DNA from: CANHEE01 sp043777755
GTDB lineage: Bacteria > Bacteroidota > Bacteroidia > Chitinophagales > Saprospiraceae
Length of the DNA: 40,597 nucleotides
Assembly (NCBI GenBank): GCA_043777755.1
Contig: JAYWHK010000329.1
Span: forward strand, 1 to 40,597
Direction: 5' to 3'
How positions within the stretch are numbered: the first letter of the stretch is position 1; each line of letters starts with the position of its first letter. The notes below the pieces were generated by a model, which worked only from the letters and a program-made list of their open reading frames with translations, was not told the origin of the DNA and ran no database searches. The translations under genes were made by a program, and so were the position numbers. Below, piece by piece: positions 1 to 8,145 of the stretch.

Positions 1-92
1 AAAATAAAAAATTGATATTTTATTATAAATTAAAATATTATTTTTTAAATTTTTTAAAAATGTTCTGTTTTTAGAAAACTGGAACATCGAGT
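1..92. repeat. Left copy of 92-bp inverted terminal repeat
   Basis: Bases 1-92 are the exact reverse complement of bases 40503-40594. The repeat holds a very AT-rich stretch and an imperfect hairpin (GTTCTGTTTT / AAAACTGGAAC). At the right end it covers the last codons of the dioxygenase gene. Read on the minus strand, this left copy encodes the same tail LDVPVF followed by a stop, and the residues just before it (YTHFI) still resemble the dioxygenase tail. It may be a real duplication, or the place where an assembler stopped at a repeat. Confidence 0.85.
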
Positions 93-144
93 ATAAAATG
101 CGTATAAATGTAATTCTACTACAAACGAACAGAAACATTAAGAT

Positions 145-1395
145 ATGCAACCATTAGCGGAACGAATGCGGCCAAAAAGCATTGATGACTATGTTGGTCA
201 GGTGCATTTATTAGGAGAAAAAGGAGCTTTAACACAAGCCATTGCGCAAAAATTTGTGCCTTCGATGATTCTTTGGGGTCCTCCTGGTGTTGGTAAAACC
301 ACACTTGCTTTGTTATTGGCAACTGCTTTAGACCGCCCATTTTATCAACTTAGTGCCATTGCCGCTGGTGTAAAAGATGTTCGAGAAACCATCGAAAAAG
401 CTGAAAAAGACCGTTTCTTTTCTCGTGCCAATCCGATTTTGTTCATAGACGAAATTCATCGTTTCAATAAAGCACAACAAGATGCACTTTTGGGTGCTGT
501 CGAAAAAGGTGTTTTTACGCTCATTGGCGCAACCACCGAAAATCCATCTTTTGAGGTGATTTCGGCATTGCTTTCTCGTTGTCAGGTTTATGTATTAAAA
601 ACCTTAGACGAAGATCAACTCAAAGGCATGATTGACCATGCTATTCGCAACGATGTTTTTTTAGCAAAGAAGAAAATTGAAGTGCAAGAATACGATGCGA
701 TTCTTCGATTTAGTGCTGGCGATGGCAGAAAATTGTACAATATTTTAGAATTGGCTGCAGCAGGAGATGGTGATGTGACAATTACTAATGAATTGGTAAT
801 CAATGCAATACAACAAAATACTGCCAATTATGACAAAGGTGGAGAGCAGCATTATGACATTATTTCGGCTTTTATAAAATCCATTCGTGGCAGCCATCCT
901 GATGCCGCATTGTATTATTTGGCTTGTATGTTGGAAGGTGGTGAAGACCTCAAATTCATCGCTCGACGTTTGGTGATTTTGGCGGCAGAAGACATTGGTT
1001 TGGCGAATCCGAACGCAATTTTGATGGCACAAACTTGTATGCAAGCCGTTCAGAATGTAGGAATGCCCGAATCTCGGATTATACTTTCGCAATGTGTGAT
1101 TTATTTGGCGACGAGTGCCAAAAGCAATTCGGCTTATGTAGCGATTGAAAAAGCATTGGCGGAAGTTCGCAAAAATGGTGTTCAATCCGTACCGCTTCAC
1201 CTTCGCAATGCGCCTACAAAATTAATGAAAAACCTTGATTACGGTAAAGAATACCAGTATGCCCACGATTTTGAAAATAACTTTGTGAACATTCCTTTTT
1301 TACCAAAAAATCTTGAAGGAACTACTTTTTATGAGCCATCGAGCAATCCAAATGAGGAAAAAATAAAGCAATGGATGGAGTTTTTAAGAAAATAG
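145..1395 (+). CDS. rarA: Replication-associated recombination protein A (AAA+ ATPase RarA/MgsA)
   Basis: Clamp-loader-like AAA+ ATPase that acts at stalled replication forks. The 416-residue protein has the full family layout. Walker A GPPGVGKTT is at residues 45-53, Walker B ILFIDEIH at 98-105 and the sensor-1 region GATTENPSFEV at about 128-138. The helical lid and C-terminal tetramerisation region follow (RRLVILAAEDIGLANP is a family hallmark). Length is usual for RarA. The ATG at 145 fits the family N-terminus (PLAERMRPKSIDDYVGQ). The gene is monocistronic; a palindromic repeat begins directly after its stop codon. Identification is secure; the exact repair role here is inferred from the family. 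Confidence 0.96.
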   Translation: MQPLAERMRPKSIDDYVGQVHLLGEKGALTQAIAQKFVPSMILWGPPGVGKTTLALLLATALDRPFYQLSAIAAGVKDVRETIEKAEKDRFFSRANPILFIDEIHRFNKAQQDALLGAVEKGVFTLIGATTENPSFEVISALLSRCQVYVLKTLDEDQLKGMIDHAIRNDVFLAKKKIEVQEYDAILRFSAGDGRKLYNILELAAAGDGDVTITNELVINAIQQNTANYDKGGEQHYDIISAFIKSIRGSHPDAALYYLACMLEGGEDLKFIARRLVILAAEDIGLANPNAILMAQTCMQAVQNVGMPESRIILSQCVIYLATSAKSNSAYVAIEKALAEVRKNGVQSVPLHLRNAPTKLMKNLDYGKEYQYAHDFENNFVNIPFLPKNLEGTTFYEPSSNPNEEKIKQWMEFLRK

Positions 1396-1555
1396 GTAAC
1401 TGTTTAGCGTCTAAAAAAAATCGAAGATTTTTTATTTTTACCACGGAGAAACGGAGGTCACGGAGGCAAAAAAATTAGCCTTCGGCTAATTTTTTTGTCA
1501 CACTCTGTGTTCTCCGTTTCTCCGTGGTGAAAAATTGCAAAAGTGGTAAATAGTT
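1396..1555. repeat. Palindromic intergenic repeat, copy A
   Basis: This ~160-bp element starts immediately after the rarA stop and recurs in inverted orientation at 8654-8813 with few differences. Its arms CCACGGAGAAACGGAG (1441-1456) and CTCCGTTTCTCCGTGG (1512-1527) are perfect complements. A second stem sits at the tip: ATTAGCC / GGCTAAT around TTC (1481-1483). It would fold into one long hairpin and could act as a terminator for rarA. It looks like a dispersed, non-coding MITE- or REP-like element; no ORF is present. Confidence 0.85.
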
Positions 1556-1569
1556 AAGAAAATAGTTAA

Positions 1570-1608
1570 ATTGTTGAGTTGCTATACGTATAGTAACAAT
1601 TCAACAAT
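1570..1608. repeat. Imperfect palindrome downstream of pyk
   Basis: ATTGTTGAGTTGCTATAC (1570-1587) can pair with 1588-1608 with a small bulge, centred on TATACGTATA. Partial copies of AACAATTCAAC follow up to the pyk stop. It lacks a clear T-run on the pyk strand, so a terminator role is uncertain. Confidence 0.5.
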
Positions 1609-1636
1609 CTAACAATTCAACAGTCTAACATTATTT

Positions 1637-3121
1637 TTAGTCCACCAACGTTACACGCATCATATTGGTACGGTAGCGTTTTTCTATTGGCATAGAGCCT
1701 GTATTTACCAAAATATCACCTCTTTTTACAATTTTTTCTTTCTCCAAAATGGAATTTACATCTTTTATGGTTTCGTCAGTGCTTGTAAAACGGTCATAGA
1801 AAAAACCTCTTACGCCCCAAACCAAATTCAACGTATTCAACATATCTTTTTTGTCTGAAAAAATCAAAATATTCGTATTTGGACGATAACTCGATACCTT
1901 AAATGCTGTATAACCAGAAGTCGTCATACCTACAATACCTTTTGCTTCTAATTCTTCCGCAACTCTTGCCGCATTAAAACAAACAACATCTGAAATGAAA
2001 GTAGTTGATTTTTTTCCAGGAACTGGACGTTTTGCAGCGATAGATTCACGGTAGATTGAACCCGTTTCTACTTCTCTAATGATGTTGCGCATGGTTTCGA
2101 CCACCAAGGCAGGATGTGCGCCAGCAGCAGTTTCTCCACTCAGCATCACCGCATCAGTACCATCTAAAACAGCATTGGCAACGTCTGTTACTTCTGCACG
2201 GGTCGGACTTGGCGCATCTGTCATACTGTCCAACATTTGTGTTGCGACAATCACAGGACGAGCGCGCTGAATACACAATTTGATGATTTCTTTTTGAAGA
2301 CCAGGTACTTTTTCGATAGGAATTTCTACACCCAAATCGCCACGAGCAACCATAATTCCATTAGAAGCCTTGATGATTTTTTTAATATTGGTAATTGCCT
2401 CAGGTTTTTCAATCTTAGCGATGATTTTTGCATCGTGATTTTTTGCCTTGATACGAACCGACAAATCTTCTAAATCTTTTGGTGTACGCACAAATGATAA
2501 CGCAATCCAATTGACAGGTTGTGTCAAAATAAAGTCTAAATCTTCAATGTCTTTTTCTGTCAAAGCAGGAAGCGACACTTTCGTATCAGGTAAATTAACA
2601 CCTTTATTAGAAGAAAGAAAATGACCGTGAACAACTTTCAGTTTTGCAACGTCATTTTTATTCGTTTCTACTACCTCTAAAACAACTTTACCATCGTCCA
2701 CCAAGACTTTTTCGCCAACTTCAACGTCTTTTGCAAAAAGTTCGTAACTCATATAAACATTGTCTTTCGAGCAATTTTCTTTGAAAGCAATGTCATTTGT
2801 GAACGTCAAAATGTCACCTAGCGCAATTGAGATTTTACCATGAACCATTTCGCCAGCCTCGTTCATTACTTTTGGAAATTTTCCAACACGCAATTTTGGC
2901 CCTTGTAAATCCGCCAAAATACTGATGTGTGTACCAAAATCTGCATTGATTTTCACGATACTATCAATCACAGACTTGTGTCCTTCATGTGTTCCATGAG
3001 AAAAGTTCAAGCGGAAAACATCTACGCCCGCTTCAACAAGCGATTTAAGTCCTTCGTAAGTATTACAAGCGGGACCAACCGTTGCTACAATTTTTGTTTT
3101 TTGAAAATTACCTCTTTTCAT
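1637..3121 (-). CDS. pyk: Pyruvate kinase
   Basis: Converts phosphoenolpyruvate and ADP to pyruvate and ATP, the last step of glycolysis. The 494-residue protein has the family landmarks: N-terminal KIVATVGPA, substrate-binding RLNFSHG, the active-site block IIAKIEKPEAI followed by MVARGDLGVEIP, and the helix TRAEVTDVANAVLDGTDAVM preceding LSGETAAG. The C-terminal allosteric domain is present (ISDVVCFNAARVAEEL onward). Length is slightly above the usual ~475. The start ATG at 3121 gives the conserved N-terminus. It is transcribed divergently from the DUF6702 gene, with a candidate -7 element at 3229-3236. Confidence 0.97.
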   Translation of the reverse strand: MKRGNFQKTKIVATVGPACNTYEGLKSLVEAGVDVFRLNFSHGTHEGHKSVIDSIVKINADFGTHISILADLQGPKLRVGKFPKVMNEAGEMVHGKISIALGDILTFTNDIAFKENCSKDNVYMSYELFAKDVEVGEKVLVDDGKVVLEVVETNKNDVAKLKVVHGHFLSSNKGVNLPDTKVSLPALTEKDIEDLDFILTQPVNWIALSFVRTPKDLEDLSVRIKAKNHDAKIIAKIEKPEAITNIKKIIKASNGIMVARGDLGVEIPIEKVPGLQKEIIKLCIQRARPVIVATQMLDSMTDAPSPTRAEVTDVANAVLDGTDAVMLSGETAAGAHPALVVETMRNIIREVETGSIYRESIAAKRPVPGKKSTTFISDVVCFNAARVAEELEAKGIVGMTTSGYTAFKVSSYRPNTNILIFSDKKDMLNTLNLVWGVRGFFYDRFTSTDETIKDVNSILEKEKIVKRGDILVNTGSMPIEKRYRTNMMRVTLVD

Positions 3122-3228
3122 TCTATATTCGTTGTGTTTTATTCAAAATTTGTAATTTATACGTGTTTTCTTCACAAAAGTTGCAAAAAAAATAATTAGT
3201 GTAAAAAATACAATAACTAATTCAAACA

Positions 3229-3236
3229 CAAAGGTA
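3229..3236 (-). promoter_or_regulatory. Candidate -7 element for pyk
   Basis: The minus strand reads TACCTTTG, matching the Bacteroidota TAnnTTTG consensus. It would leave a leader of about 100 nt. No convincing -33 TTTG is seen at the right spacing. Confidence 0.4.
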
Positions 3237-3327
3237 AGTGAAAAATATTAAGAAAAAATCTTTTTTTTAGAAAAATAAACGTTTTCTTAAAAAAACTAAA
3301 AAATTTATTTTTTCGAGCTTTTTCTTA

Positions 3328-3335
3328 TAAATTTG
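3328..3335 (+). promoter_or_regulatory. Candidate -7 element for the DUF6702 gene
   Basis: TAAATTTG matches TAnnTTTG. It lies about 57 nt upstream of the preferred start codon at 3392. The -33 side is a T-rich tract with no clear TTTG. Confidence 0.45.
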
Positions 3336-3391
3336 CCACCGCAACGACGAACTTGAACAGTCGTTCTACAAATTTCAAAGTGTCATTTTTT

Positions 3392-3892
3392 ATGAAAAAA
3401 ATATTAATATTAATTTTTGTTGTTTTCAGTGCTTTCTCATTCAAAGAAGTGCATCCTTTTCATGTGACTTTGCTGCAATTCAAATACGACAATGCAGCGC
3501 AAACTTACCAAGTAAGTTGCAAAATGTTTATCAATGATTTTGAAAATATTTTGAAAAAAAACCATCAAGCAACCGTTGATTTTTACAAAGAATGTAATGA
3601 CGACAACGCAAAACGTTTGTTCAAACTTTATTTAGATAAAAATGTTTGGATTGGAACAGATGATAAAACACTGACATACAATATTTTAGGTGCGGAAAGA
3701 GAAGCCGATGCACTATGGATTTACCTCGAAACAGAAGCTACGCCTTCTCCAAAAAATTTGAAAGTAAAAAGCACTTTATTGTACGACCTTTTTGAAGATG
3801 AAATCAACATCATTCAATTGGAACAAAATAAATTGAAAAAATCTTATAAAAATACCAATCCGAAGTCGGAGAATTTTTTTGTAATAGAGTAA
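3392..3892 (+). CDS. Exported DUF6702 family protein
   Basis: A 166-residue protein with an N-terminal signal sequence (MKKILILIFVVFSAFSF). The mature part resembles the DUF6702 family of Bacteroidota: HPFHVTLLQFKYD near the mature N-terminus, then a conserved beta-rich region with IFINDFE-like sequence (here MFINDFENILKK) and a C-terminal segment containing LLYDLF. Family function is unknown; members are exported, probably periplasmic. An in-frame ATG at 3353 exists, but the start at 3392 puts the lysines and hydrophobic core at the very N-terminus, as in signal peptides. Monocistronic, divergent from pyk. Confidence 0.75.
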   Translation: MKKILILIFVVFSAFSFKEVHPFHVTLLQFKYDNAAQTYQVSCKMFINDFENILKKNHQATVDFYKECNDDNAKRLFKLYLDKNVWIGTDDKTLTYNILGAEREADALWIYLETEATPSPKNLKVKSTLLYDLFEDEINIIQLEQNKLKKSYKNTNPKSENFFVIE

Positions 3893-4099
3893 AATAAATA
3901 TTACTGTACAGATTTAAAAATAGTATTTTTTTAGGTGACAAAGTAGCTAAAAACTTTCTCATTTGAAACACATTAGAGATAGTTGCTTTCAATTGAAATA
4001 ACCCTTGTCTAAAAATAGAAGTAGCTCTACTGATAAGCGCAATGTTTTAAGGCTTTTTATTGCCCAAAAACGAAAATATCTGTAATTTGCAGCGATATT
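3893..4099. other. Intergenic stretch before the RAYT palindromes
   Basis: Together with 4100-4244 this forms a gap of about 350 bp without a gene. Bases 3893-4099 hold no ORF, terminator or repeat that I can recognise. The palindromes near the RAYT gene begin at 4100. Confidence 0.5.
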
Positions 4100-4121
4100 G
4101 TACCGACCAAACTCTGTTTGG
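4100..4121. repeat. REP-like palindrome 1, upstream of RAYT
   Basis: CCAAAC (4107-4112) pairs with GTTTGG (4116-4121) around a 3-nt loop, and is preceded by GTACCGA. The GTACCrACCAA start is shared with the palindrome downstream of the transposase at 4854. Confidence 0.7.
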
Positions 4122-4140
4122 GCGTTAAATATAAATCTGT

Positions 4141-4159
4141 TGCCAAACGGAGTTTGGCA
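4141..4159. repeat. REP-like palindrome 2, upstream of RAYT
   Basis: TGCCAAAC (4141-4148) pairs perfectly with GTTTGGCA (4152-4159) around GGA. It has the same CCAAAC/GTTTGG core as the first palindrome and is followed by AGTAC, a mirror of the GTAC that precedes palindrome 1. The two hairpins together form a composite REP-pair-like unit. Confidence 0.7.
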
Positions 4160-4244
4160 AGTACATTGATACAATAAAGTACATTTTTGGGAAACTTTTA
4201 GCAAAAAAATATGTCTGAAGTCAAAAACAACTCCGCTTTTTATC

Positions 4245-4853
4245 ATGGTAAAAAACTACCACATTGGCAGCCCTGCTTCTGCAACGTTTTTCGTAACGAT
4301 GCGCTTGGCAGGTTCTATTCCCAAGCATATTATCGCTCAATACAAAGTACAAAAAGATGAAGATGCACAAGCATTAAAACAACAATTTGAAAATGAGCCT
4401 TTGATGCTAAAAGAGAAATTATACCATTTAGAAAAACAATATTTTGGTATTTTTGACAAAGAATTGGATAAATGTAATGAGCCATATTGGTTAAAACAAC
4501 CCGAAATTGCTCAGATTATAGCAAATTCTATTGATTTTTTTGAAAAAGAAGATAAAAGCCTTATCAATTACGCTTATTGTATCATGCCCAATCATTTACA
4601 TTGGGTACTGAAATTGAATGACGATGCACCTGTTTTATACAAACTTTTACAACGAATGAAAAGGCATACCGCTAGGCAAGCCAATAAATTTTTACAGCGT
4701 GAAGGGCAATTTTGGGAAGATGAAAGTTACGACCACATCGTGCGTAATGCCAAAGAATTTGATAATATCGTTTTATATACCTTGCAAAATCCTGTCAAAG
4801 CAGGTTTTGTAACAAATTGGGAGGAATGGACGTTTTCTTATGTGAAAGAATAA
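4245..4853 (+). CDS. REP-associated tyrosine transposase (RAYT, TnpA-REP family)
   Basis: A 202-residue single-strand DNA nuclease/transposase of the Y1 (IS200-like) HUH superfamily. The metal-binding His pair is in MPNHLHWVL (His 117 and 119). The catalytic tyrosine is predicted at 178 in LYTLQNPVKAGFV, which matches the family YxxxNPVKAG block. The N-terminus (YHIGSP...FFVTMRLAGSIPK) is also family-typical. RAYTs are domesticated: they do not carry classical IS ends but act on short REP palindromes. Here CCAAAC-type hairpins sit on both sides of the gene (4100-4159 and 4854-4882), which fits that role. The gene looks intact. Confidence 0.88.
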   Translation: MVKNYHIGSPASATFFVTMRLAGSIPKHIIAQYKVQKDEDAQALKQQFENEPLMLKEKLYHLEKQYFGIFDKELDKCNEPYWLKQPEIAQIIANSIDFFEKEDKSLINYAYCIMPNHLHWVLKLNDDAPVLYKLLQRMKRHTARQANKFLQREGQFWEDESYDHIVRNAKEFDNIVLYTLQNPVKAGFVTNWEEWTFSYVKE

Positions 4854-4882
4854 GTACCAACCAAGTTGTACTTGGTTGGTAC
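4854..4882. repeat. REP-like palindrome 3, directly after RAYT
   Basis: A perfect 13-bp inverted repeat, GTACCAACCAAGT (4854-4866) and its complement (4870-4882), around TGT. It begins at the base after the transposase stop codon. It lacks a strong T-run, so a REP role is favoured over a terminator. Confidence 0.75.
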
Positions 4883-4930
4883 AATTTGTTTGCTTGGGCA
4901 GTATAGGAGGAATATGTAAAGGAATATGTA

Positions 4931-6004
4931 ATGAAAAAATCACTATTTTCAAATTTATATAAATATCGTCAAAAAGAAGGTAAAGATGCCTCAGAAAACT
5001 TTTTGACCGAGTTGTTTGCTTATGTGCTGCAAAACGATGAGGATTTTCAGTTTGCATTTTTTCAAATATTATTAAAAGATAATAAAAAATTTGATTTAGA
5101 TTTTGAGAAAAAATACGTTATTAAGGTTTCTAGCCAAAATAAATACCCAATTCCTAATGAAACAAGTAAATTTATACAACCTGATATAGAAATTGAGTTT
5201 TTTGATGATAATAAACTTATAGCATTATTTTTTATTGAAAATAAAATTGACAGTCATTTAGGCAATAGAAAAGATGAAGTCAATAATGATACAAATCAAT
5301 TAATCAACTATGAAAAAGTGCTTATTTGTAAATCTAAGGACGAGGCTAAAAATATTTATCTGATATATCTGACTAAATATTTTGAAGATATTAGTAGCAA
5401 ATTTGACCCTTCAAAAAAATATTTTAAGCAAATTACTTGGAACGAGGTTTTTCAACACACTTTATCAAAAAGGGAGTTTCAAGACAAAAATTCAATTTCA
5501 TCGCAATTCAAACTATATTTAACAGAATTAGGTATGAATAATACAAACTCATTCAATACAAGAGATATAGCAATATTTCAAGATTTTTTTAATTCTACTT
5601 ATTCAAAAATGATTGGAATACTTGAATATGTGAAAACTCAAATGGAAATAATAAAATTCGGAAGTATAAAAATACATCCTTGGGCAATTGAAAGTATTGG
5701 TAAAAATGATAACAAAGAATTTAAGATAGGATTTTGGATAGGAAACGAAGGGGAAGATAATGCAACTTTTTATTTTATTTATCAAAATAACGATTTAAAA
5801 GATAAGGTTGGAGAAAAAATAAAAACTCTTAATGAAGAAAATGGGTACGAAAATGAAATTAAAGGTTGGAATAAAGTAAATGAAGAAGATAATAAAATTC
5901 AAAAATATATCCTTTTGAAAAATTTATTTTCAAAAAAAGATGACCATAATATTGTTATTGCGGAATTTTGTAAGAAAGCATTTGAAGAAATCAAACCATT
6001 TTAA
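4931..6004 (+). CDS. PD-(D/E)XK nuclease superfamily protein
   Basis: A 357-residue cytoplasmic protein with no signal or membrane segment. Its N-terminal third has a recognisable PD-(D/E)XK core: an ENFLTE helix (residues 22-27), PD at 84-85 followed by a beta strand (IEIEFF), then FFIENKI with Glu103 and Lys105, and a following helix with NQLINY (122-127). The rest is Lys/Asn-rich and unrecognised. Such stand-alone proteins occur in many Bacteroidota accessory regions and may be defence nucleases, but no partner methylase or ATPase is present. A purine-rich AGGAGG lies about 20 nt upstream. The coding sequence is more AT-rich than neighbouring core genes, consistent with horizontal acquisition. 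Confidence 0.7.
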   Translation: MKKSLFSNLYKYRQKEGKDASENFLTELFAYVLQNDEDFQFAFFQILLKDNKKFDLDFEKKYVIKVSSQNKYPIPNETSKFIQPDIEIEFFDDNKLIALFFIENKIDSHLGNRKDEVNNDTNQLINYEKVLICKSKDEAKNIYLIYLTKYFEDISSKFDPSKKYFKQITWNEVFQHTLSKREFQDKNSISSQFKLYLTELGMNNTNSFNTRDIAIFQDFFNSTYSKMIGILEYVKTQMEIIKFGSIKIHPWAIESIGKNDNKEFKIGFWIGNEGEDNATFYFIYQNNDLKDKVGEKIKTLNEENGYENEIKGWNKVNEEDNKIQKYILLKNLFSKKDDHNIVIAEFCKKAFEEIKPF

Positions 6005-6434
6005 AATAATCAACTTCGGTATTTACCAAACCACCCAAGCCTTCCGAAAATTTGGAAAAGAATAAACCAACTCGCTCATTTACAATAAGTTGCGATAAAA
6101 AATGACGGTCTTTTTGATAGACTTGCGAAAGCATTAAAAATGTACTAAATTTATAAAATCAGCCCCAATGCAACACATCATTGAGCAAACATCAGCATCT
6201 ATCGTCATTGCCCTTTCTGATACCGAAGTGGGAAAAGTCTTGCGAAATCTATACATAGCAAAATACATCAATACCAGCCTTCCAAAAGGTAATTTTGATA
6301 CCAGTGCGATGGTTGTTGGATTTTTATATTAGGAGTCATTTATTTTTTTGTAAAAATTAAAAATGGTTAAGTATTTGACATTTGACTACTTATTTGATTA
6401 TCTTTGCAAAAATTTTAAACGCATTTTTTGATTT
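6005..6434. other. Degenerate intergenic region with short open frames
   Basis: This 430-bp gap contains two short frames of ordinary-looking amino-acid composition. One is on the plus strand at 6168-6334 (55 codons, starting MQHIIEQTSASIVIALSD). The other is on the minus strand across about 6000-6130 and includes DRHFLSQLIVNERVGLF. Neither has a recognised family or a good ribosome site. They look like remnants of one or two decayed genes beside the RAYT/nuclease patch. The ppgK promoter occupies the right end. Confidence 0.4.
6374..6406 (+). promoter_or_regulatory. Promoter of the ppgK-lipA-DUF4920 run
   Basis: TTTG (6374-6377), a 21-nt spacer and TATCTTTG (6399-6406) match the Bacteroidota -33/-7 consensus. 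The predicted leader is about 20 nt before the ATG at 6435. Confidence 0.6.
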
Positions 6435-7214
6435 ATGCAACAAGAATTAATATTAGGTATAGACGTAGGAGCTACTGGGCTTAAAGGTGGCTTGATTGAT
6501 GTACGCAGCGGAGAAATGATTGGTGAGCGTCACCGTATCAAAACACCAAAACCAGCTACACCAAAAGCAGTAACGGAGGTTTTTTGTGAAGTGGTCAAAC
6601 ATTTTGACTGGAAAGGAGATATTGGTGTTGGTTTCCCTTCGGTTGTCCTTAATGGCGTGCTTAAAACAGCTGCCAATATCGAAAAAGAATGGATTGGTAT
6701 GAATGTCGAAACGCACCTGAGCAATGCTTGTGGCTGTAAAATTCATGCTATTAATGATGCTGATGCCGCTGGTATTGCAGAGCTTTATTTTGGTGCGGCA
6801 GATGGACAAAAAGGTTTGACAATTATGCTAACACTTGGAACAGGCATTGGAAGTGCGATGTTTTTAGATGGTGTTTTGATTCCCAATACAGAATTAGGGC
6901 ATTTGAAAATGGACGACGATATGGTCGCTGAAAAATATTGTGCTGATGGTATCCGTAAAAAAACGGGTATGACTTGGGAAGAGTATGGCAAGCGTTTGAA
7001 CCGTTATATCAAGCATTTGGATAGACTTTTTTCACCAAATAGCATTATTTTAGGTGGTGGTGGTAGCAAGGAGTTTGCTTCTTATAAGGATTTTTTAAAA
7101 CCTTCCATCAATGTCGTTACTGCAAAATCACTAAACAGTGCTGGCATCATCGGTGCGGCTTATTATGCTTATCATAAAGCGAACAATATGGGCTTAAAAG
7201 GTGTTATCAATTAA
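6435..7214 (+). CDS. ppgK: Polyphosphate glucokinase-like ROK family kinase
   Basis: Phosphorylates glucose to glucose-6-phosphate using polyphosphate and/or ATP. The 259-residue length and motifs match PpgK better than ordinary ROK kinases. The phosphate-binding loop DVGATGLKGG is at residues 10-19, GFPSVVLNGVLKTAANI at 67-82, and NDADAAG at 107-113 contains the likely catalytic base Asp108. TLGTGIGSAM (133-142) leads to the PpgK-type NTELGHL (151-157). The C-terminal IILGGGGS is present. The ROK zinc-binding Cys cluster is absent, as is usual for PpgK. It is first in a run with lipA (17-nt gap). ppk1, which makes polyphosphate, lies 4 kb away. Phosphodonor preference cannot be told from sequence. 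Confidence 0.82.
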   Translation: MQQELILGIDVGATGLKGGLIDVRSGEMIGERHRIKTPKPATPKAVTEVFCEVVKHFDWKGDIGVGFPSVVLNGVLKTAANIEKEWIGMNVETHLSNACGCKIHAINDADAAGIAELYFGAADGQKGLTIMLTLGTGIGSAMFLDGVLIPNTELGHLKMDDDMVAEKYCADGIRKKTGMTWEEYGKRLNRYIKHLDRLFSPNSIILGGGGSKEFASYKDFLKPSINVVTAKSLNSAGIIGAAYYAYHKANNMGLKGVIN

Positions 7215-7231
7215 ATAAAAAGAATAAAAAT

Positions 7232-8122
7232 ATGATAGAATTACCTATCGTTGGAGAGATAAAAGAAGTTGTTCAAGAAACAGCTCGTCGCAACCGACCC
7301 GATTGGTTGCGTGTAAAATTGCCGATTGGCGAGAATTATAAACGAGTGCGGAGCTTGGTGGACGAATATAAGTTGCACACAATTTGTCAAAGCGGAAACT
7401 GCCCAAATATGGGCGAATGTTGGGGCGAAGGAACAGCAACTTTTATGATTTTGGGCGATGTTTGTACTCGTTCTTGCTCGTTTTGCGCTGTGAAAACAGG
7501 TCGTCCGAATGAATATGACCAAGATGAACCTCGTAGAGTTGCGGAAGCTATTCGTTTGATGGAAGTTAAACACGCCGTGATTACGTCCGTTAATCGTGAT
7601 GAACTCAAAGACCGTGGTGCAGAAATCTGGTATCAAACCGTGCGTTTGGTCAAGGAAGAAAGCCCAAAAACAACCATCGAAACGTTGATTCCTGACACTA
7701 AAGCCAATTGGGAGGCACTCGAAAGAATGATTAGTGGCGGTCAAGAAGTAGTGTCACACAATATGGAAACTGTCAAATCGTTATACAGAAAGGTTCGTCC
7801 ACAAGCAAAATATGAGCGAAGTTTGGAACAAATCCGTCGTATAAAGGATTTTGGTAAAAGAACAAAAACAGGTATTATGGTTGGTTTGGGCGAAAATAAA
7901 GAAGAAGTTTTTGCCATTATGGATGACTTATTGGAAAGTGGTTGCGATGTTTTGACCATCGGACAGTATCTTCAACCTACAAAAATGCACTTGGCAGTAG
8001 CCGAATTTGTTCACCCTGATTTGTTTGCTGAGTACAAAGAAGTTGGGCTTGGAAAAGGATTTAATTTCGTGGAAAGTGGACCGCTTGTGCGTTCTTCTTA
8101 CCACGCAGAAAGACATATTTAA
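7232..8122 (+). CDS. lipA: Lipoyl synthase
   Basis: Radical-SAM enzyme that inserts two sulfurs into the octanoyl group on lipoyl domains. It has the two Fe-S cluster motifs of the family. The auxiliary cluster Cys are 52, 57 and 63 (CQSGNCPNMGEC), and the radical-SAM CxxxCxxC is Cys 78, 82 and 85 (CTRSCSFC). The C-terminal RSSYHA, which supplies the serine ligand of the auxiliary cluster, is present. Length (296) is normal. It is probably co-transcribed with ppgK upstream and the DUF4920 gene 23 nt downstream. gcvT of the lipoate-dependent glycine cleavage system is elsewhere in the window. Confidence 0.97.
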   Translation: MIELPIVGEIKEVVQETARRNRPDWLRVKLPIGENYKRVRSLVDEYKLHTICQSGNCPNMGECWGEGTATFMILGDVCTRSCSFCAVKTGRPNEYDQDEPRRVAEAIRLMEVKHAVITSVNRDELKDRGAEIWYQTVRLVKEESPKTTIETLIPDTKANWEALERMISGGQEVVSHNMETVKSLYRKVRPQAKYERSLEQIRRIKDFGKRTKTGIMVGLGENKEEVFAIMDDLLESGCDVLTIGQYLQPTKMHLAVAEFVHPDLFAEYKEVGLGKGFNFVESGPLVRSSYHAERHI

Positions 8123-8145
8123 AAATTAAAAATTAAAGAATAACA

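Noticed and set aside
119..340. Minus-strand open frame overlapping the rarA start
   Set aside because: It is a shadow of rarA with no family resemblance; only the tail beyond 92 is of interest and that is covered by the inverted repeat.
745..1200. 151-codon minus-strand open frame inside rarA
   Set aside because: Fully antisense to a secure gene, low-complexity composition typical of a shadow frame.
6168..6334. 55-codon plus-strand frame as a real small gene
   Set aside because: No convincing ribosome site, no recognised family and it lies in a region with other remnants; described as a possible decayed gene instead.
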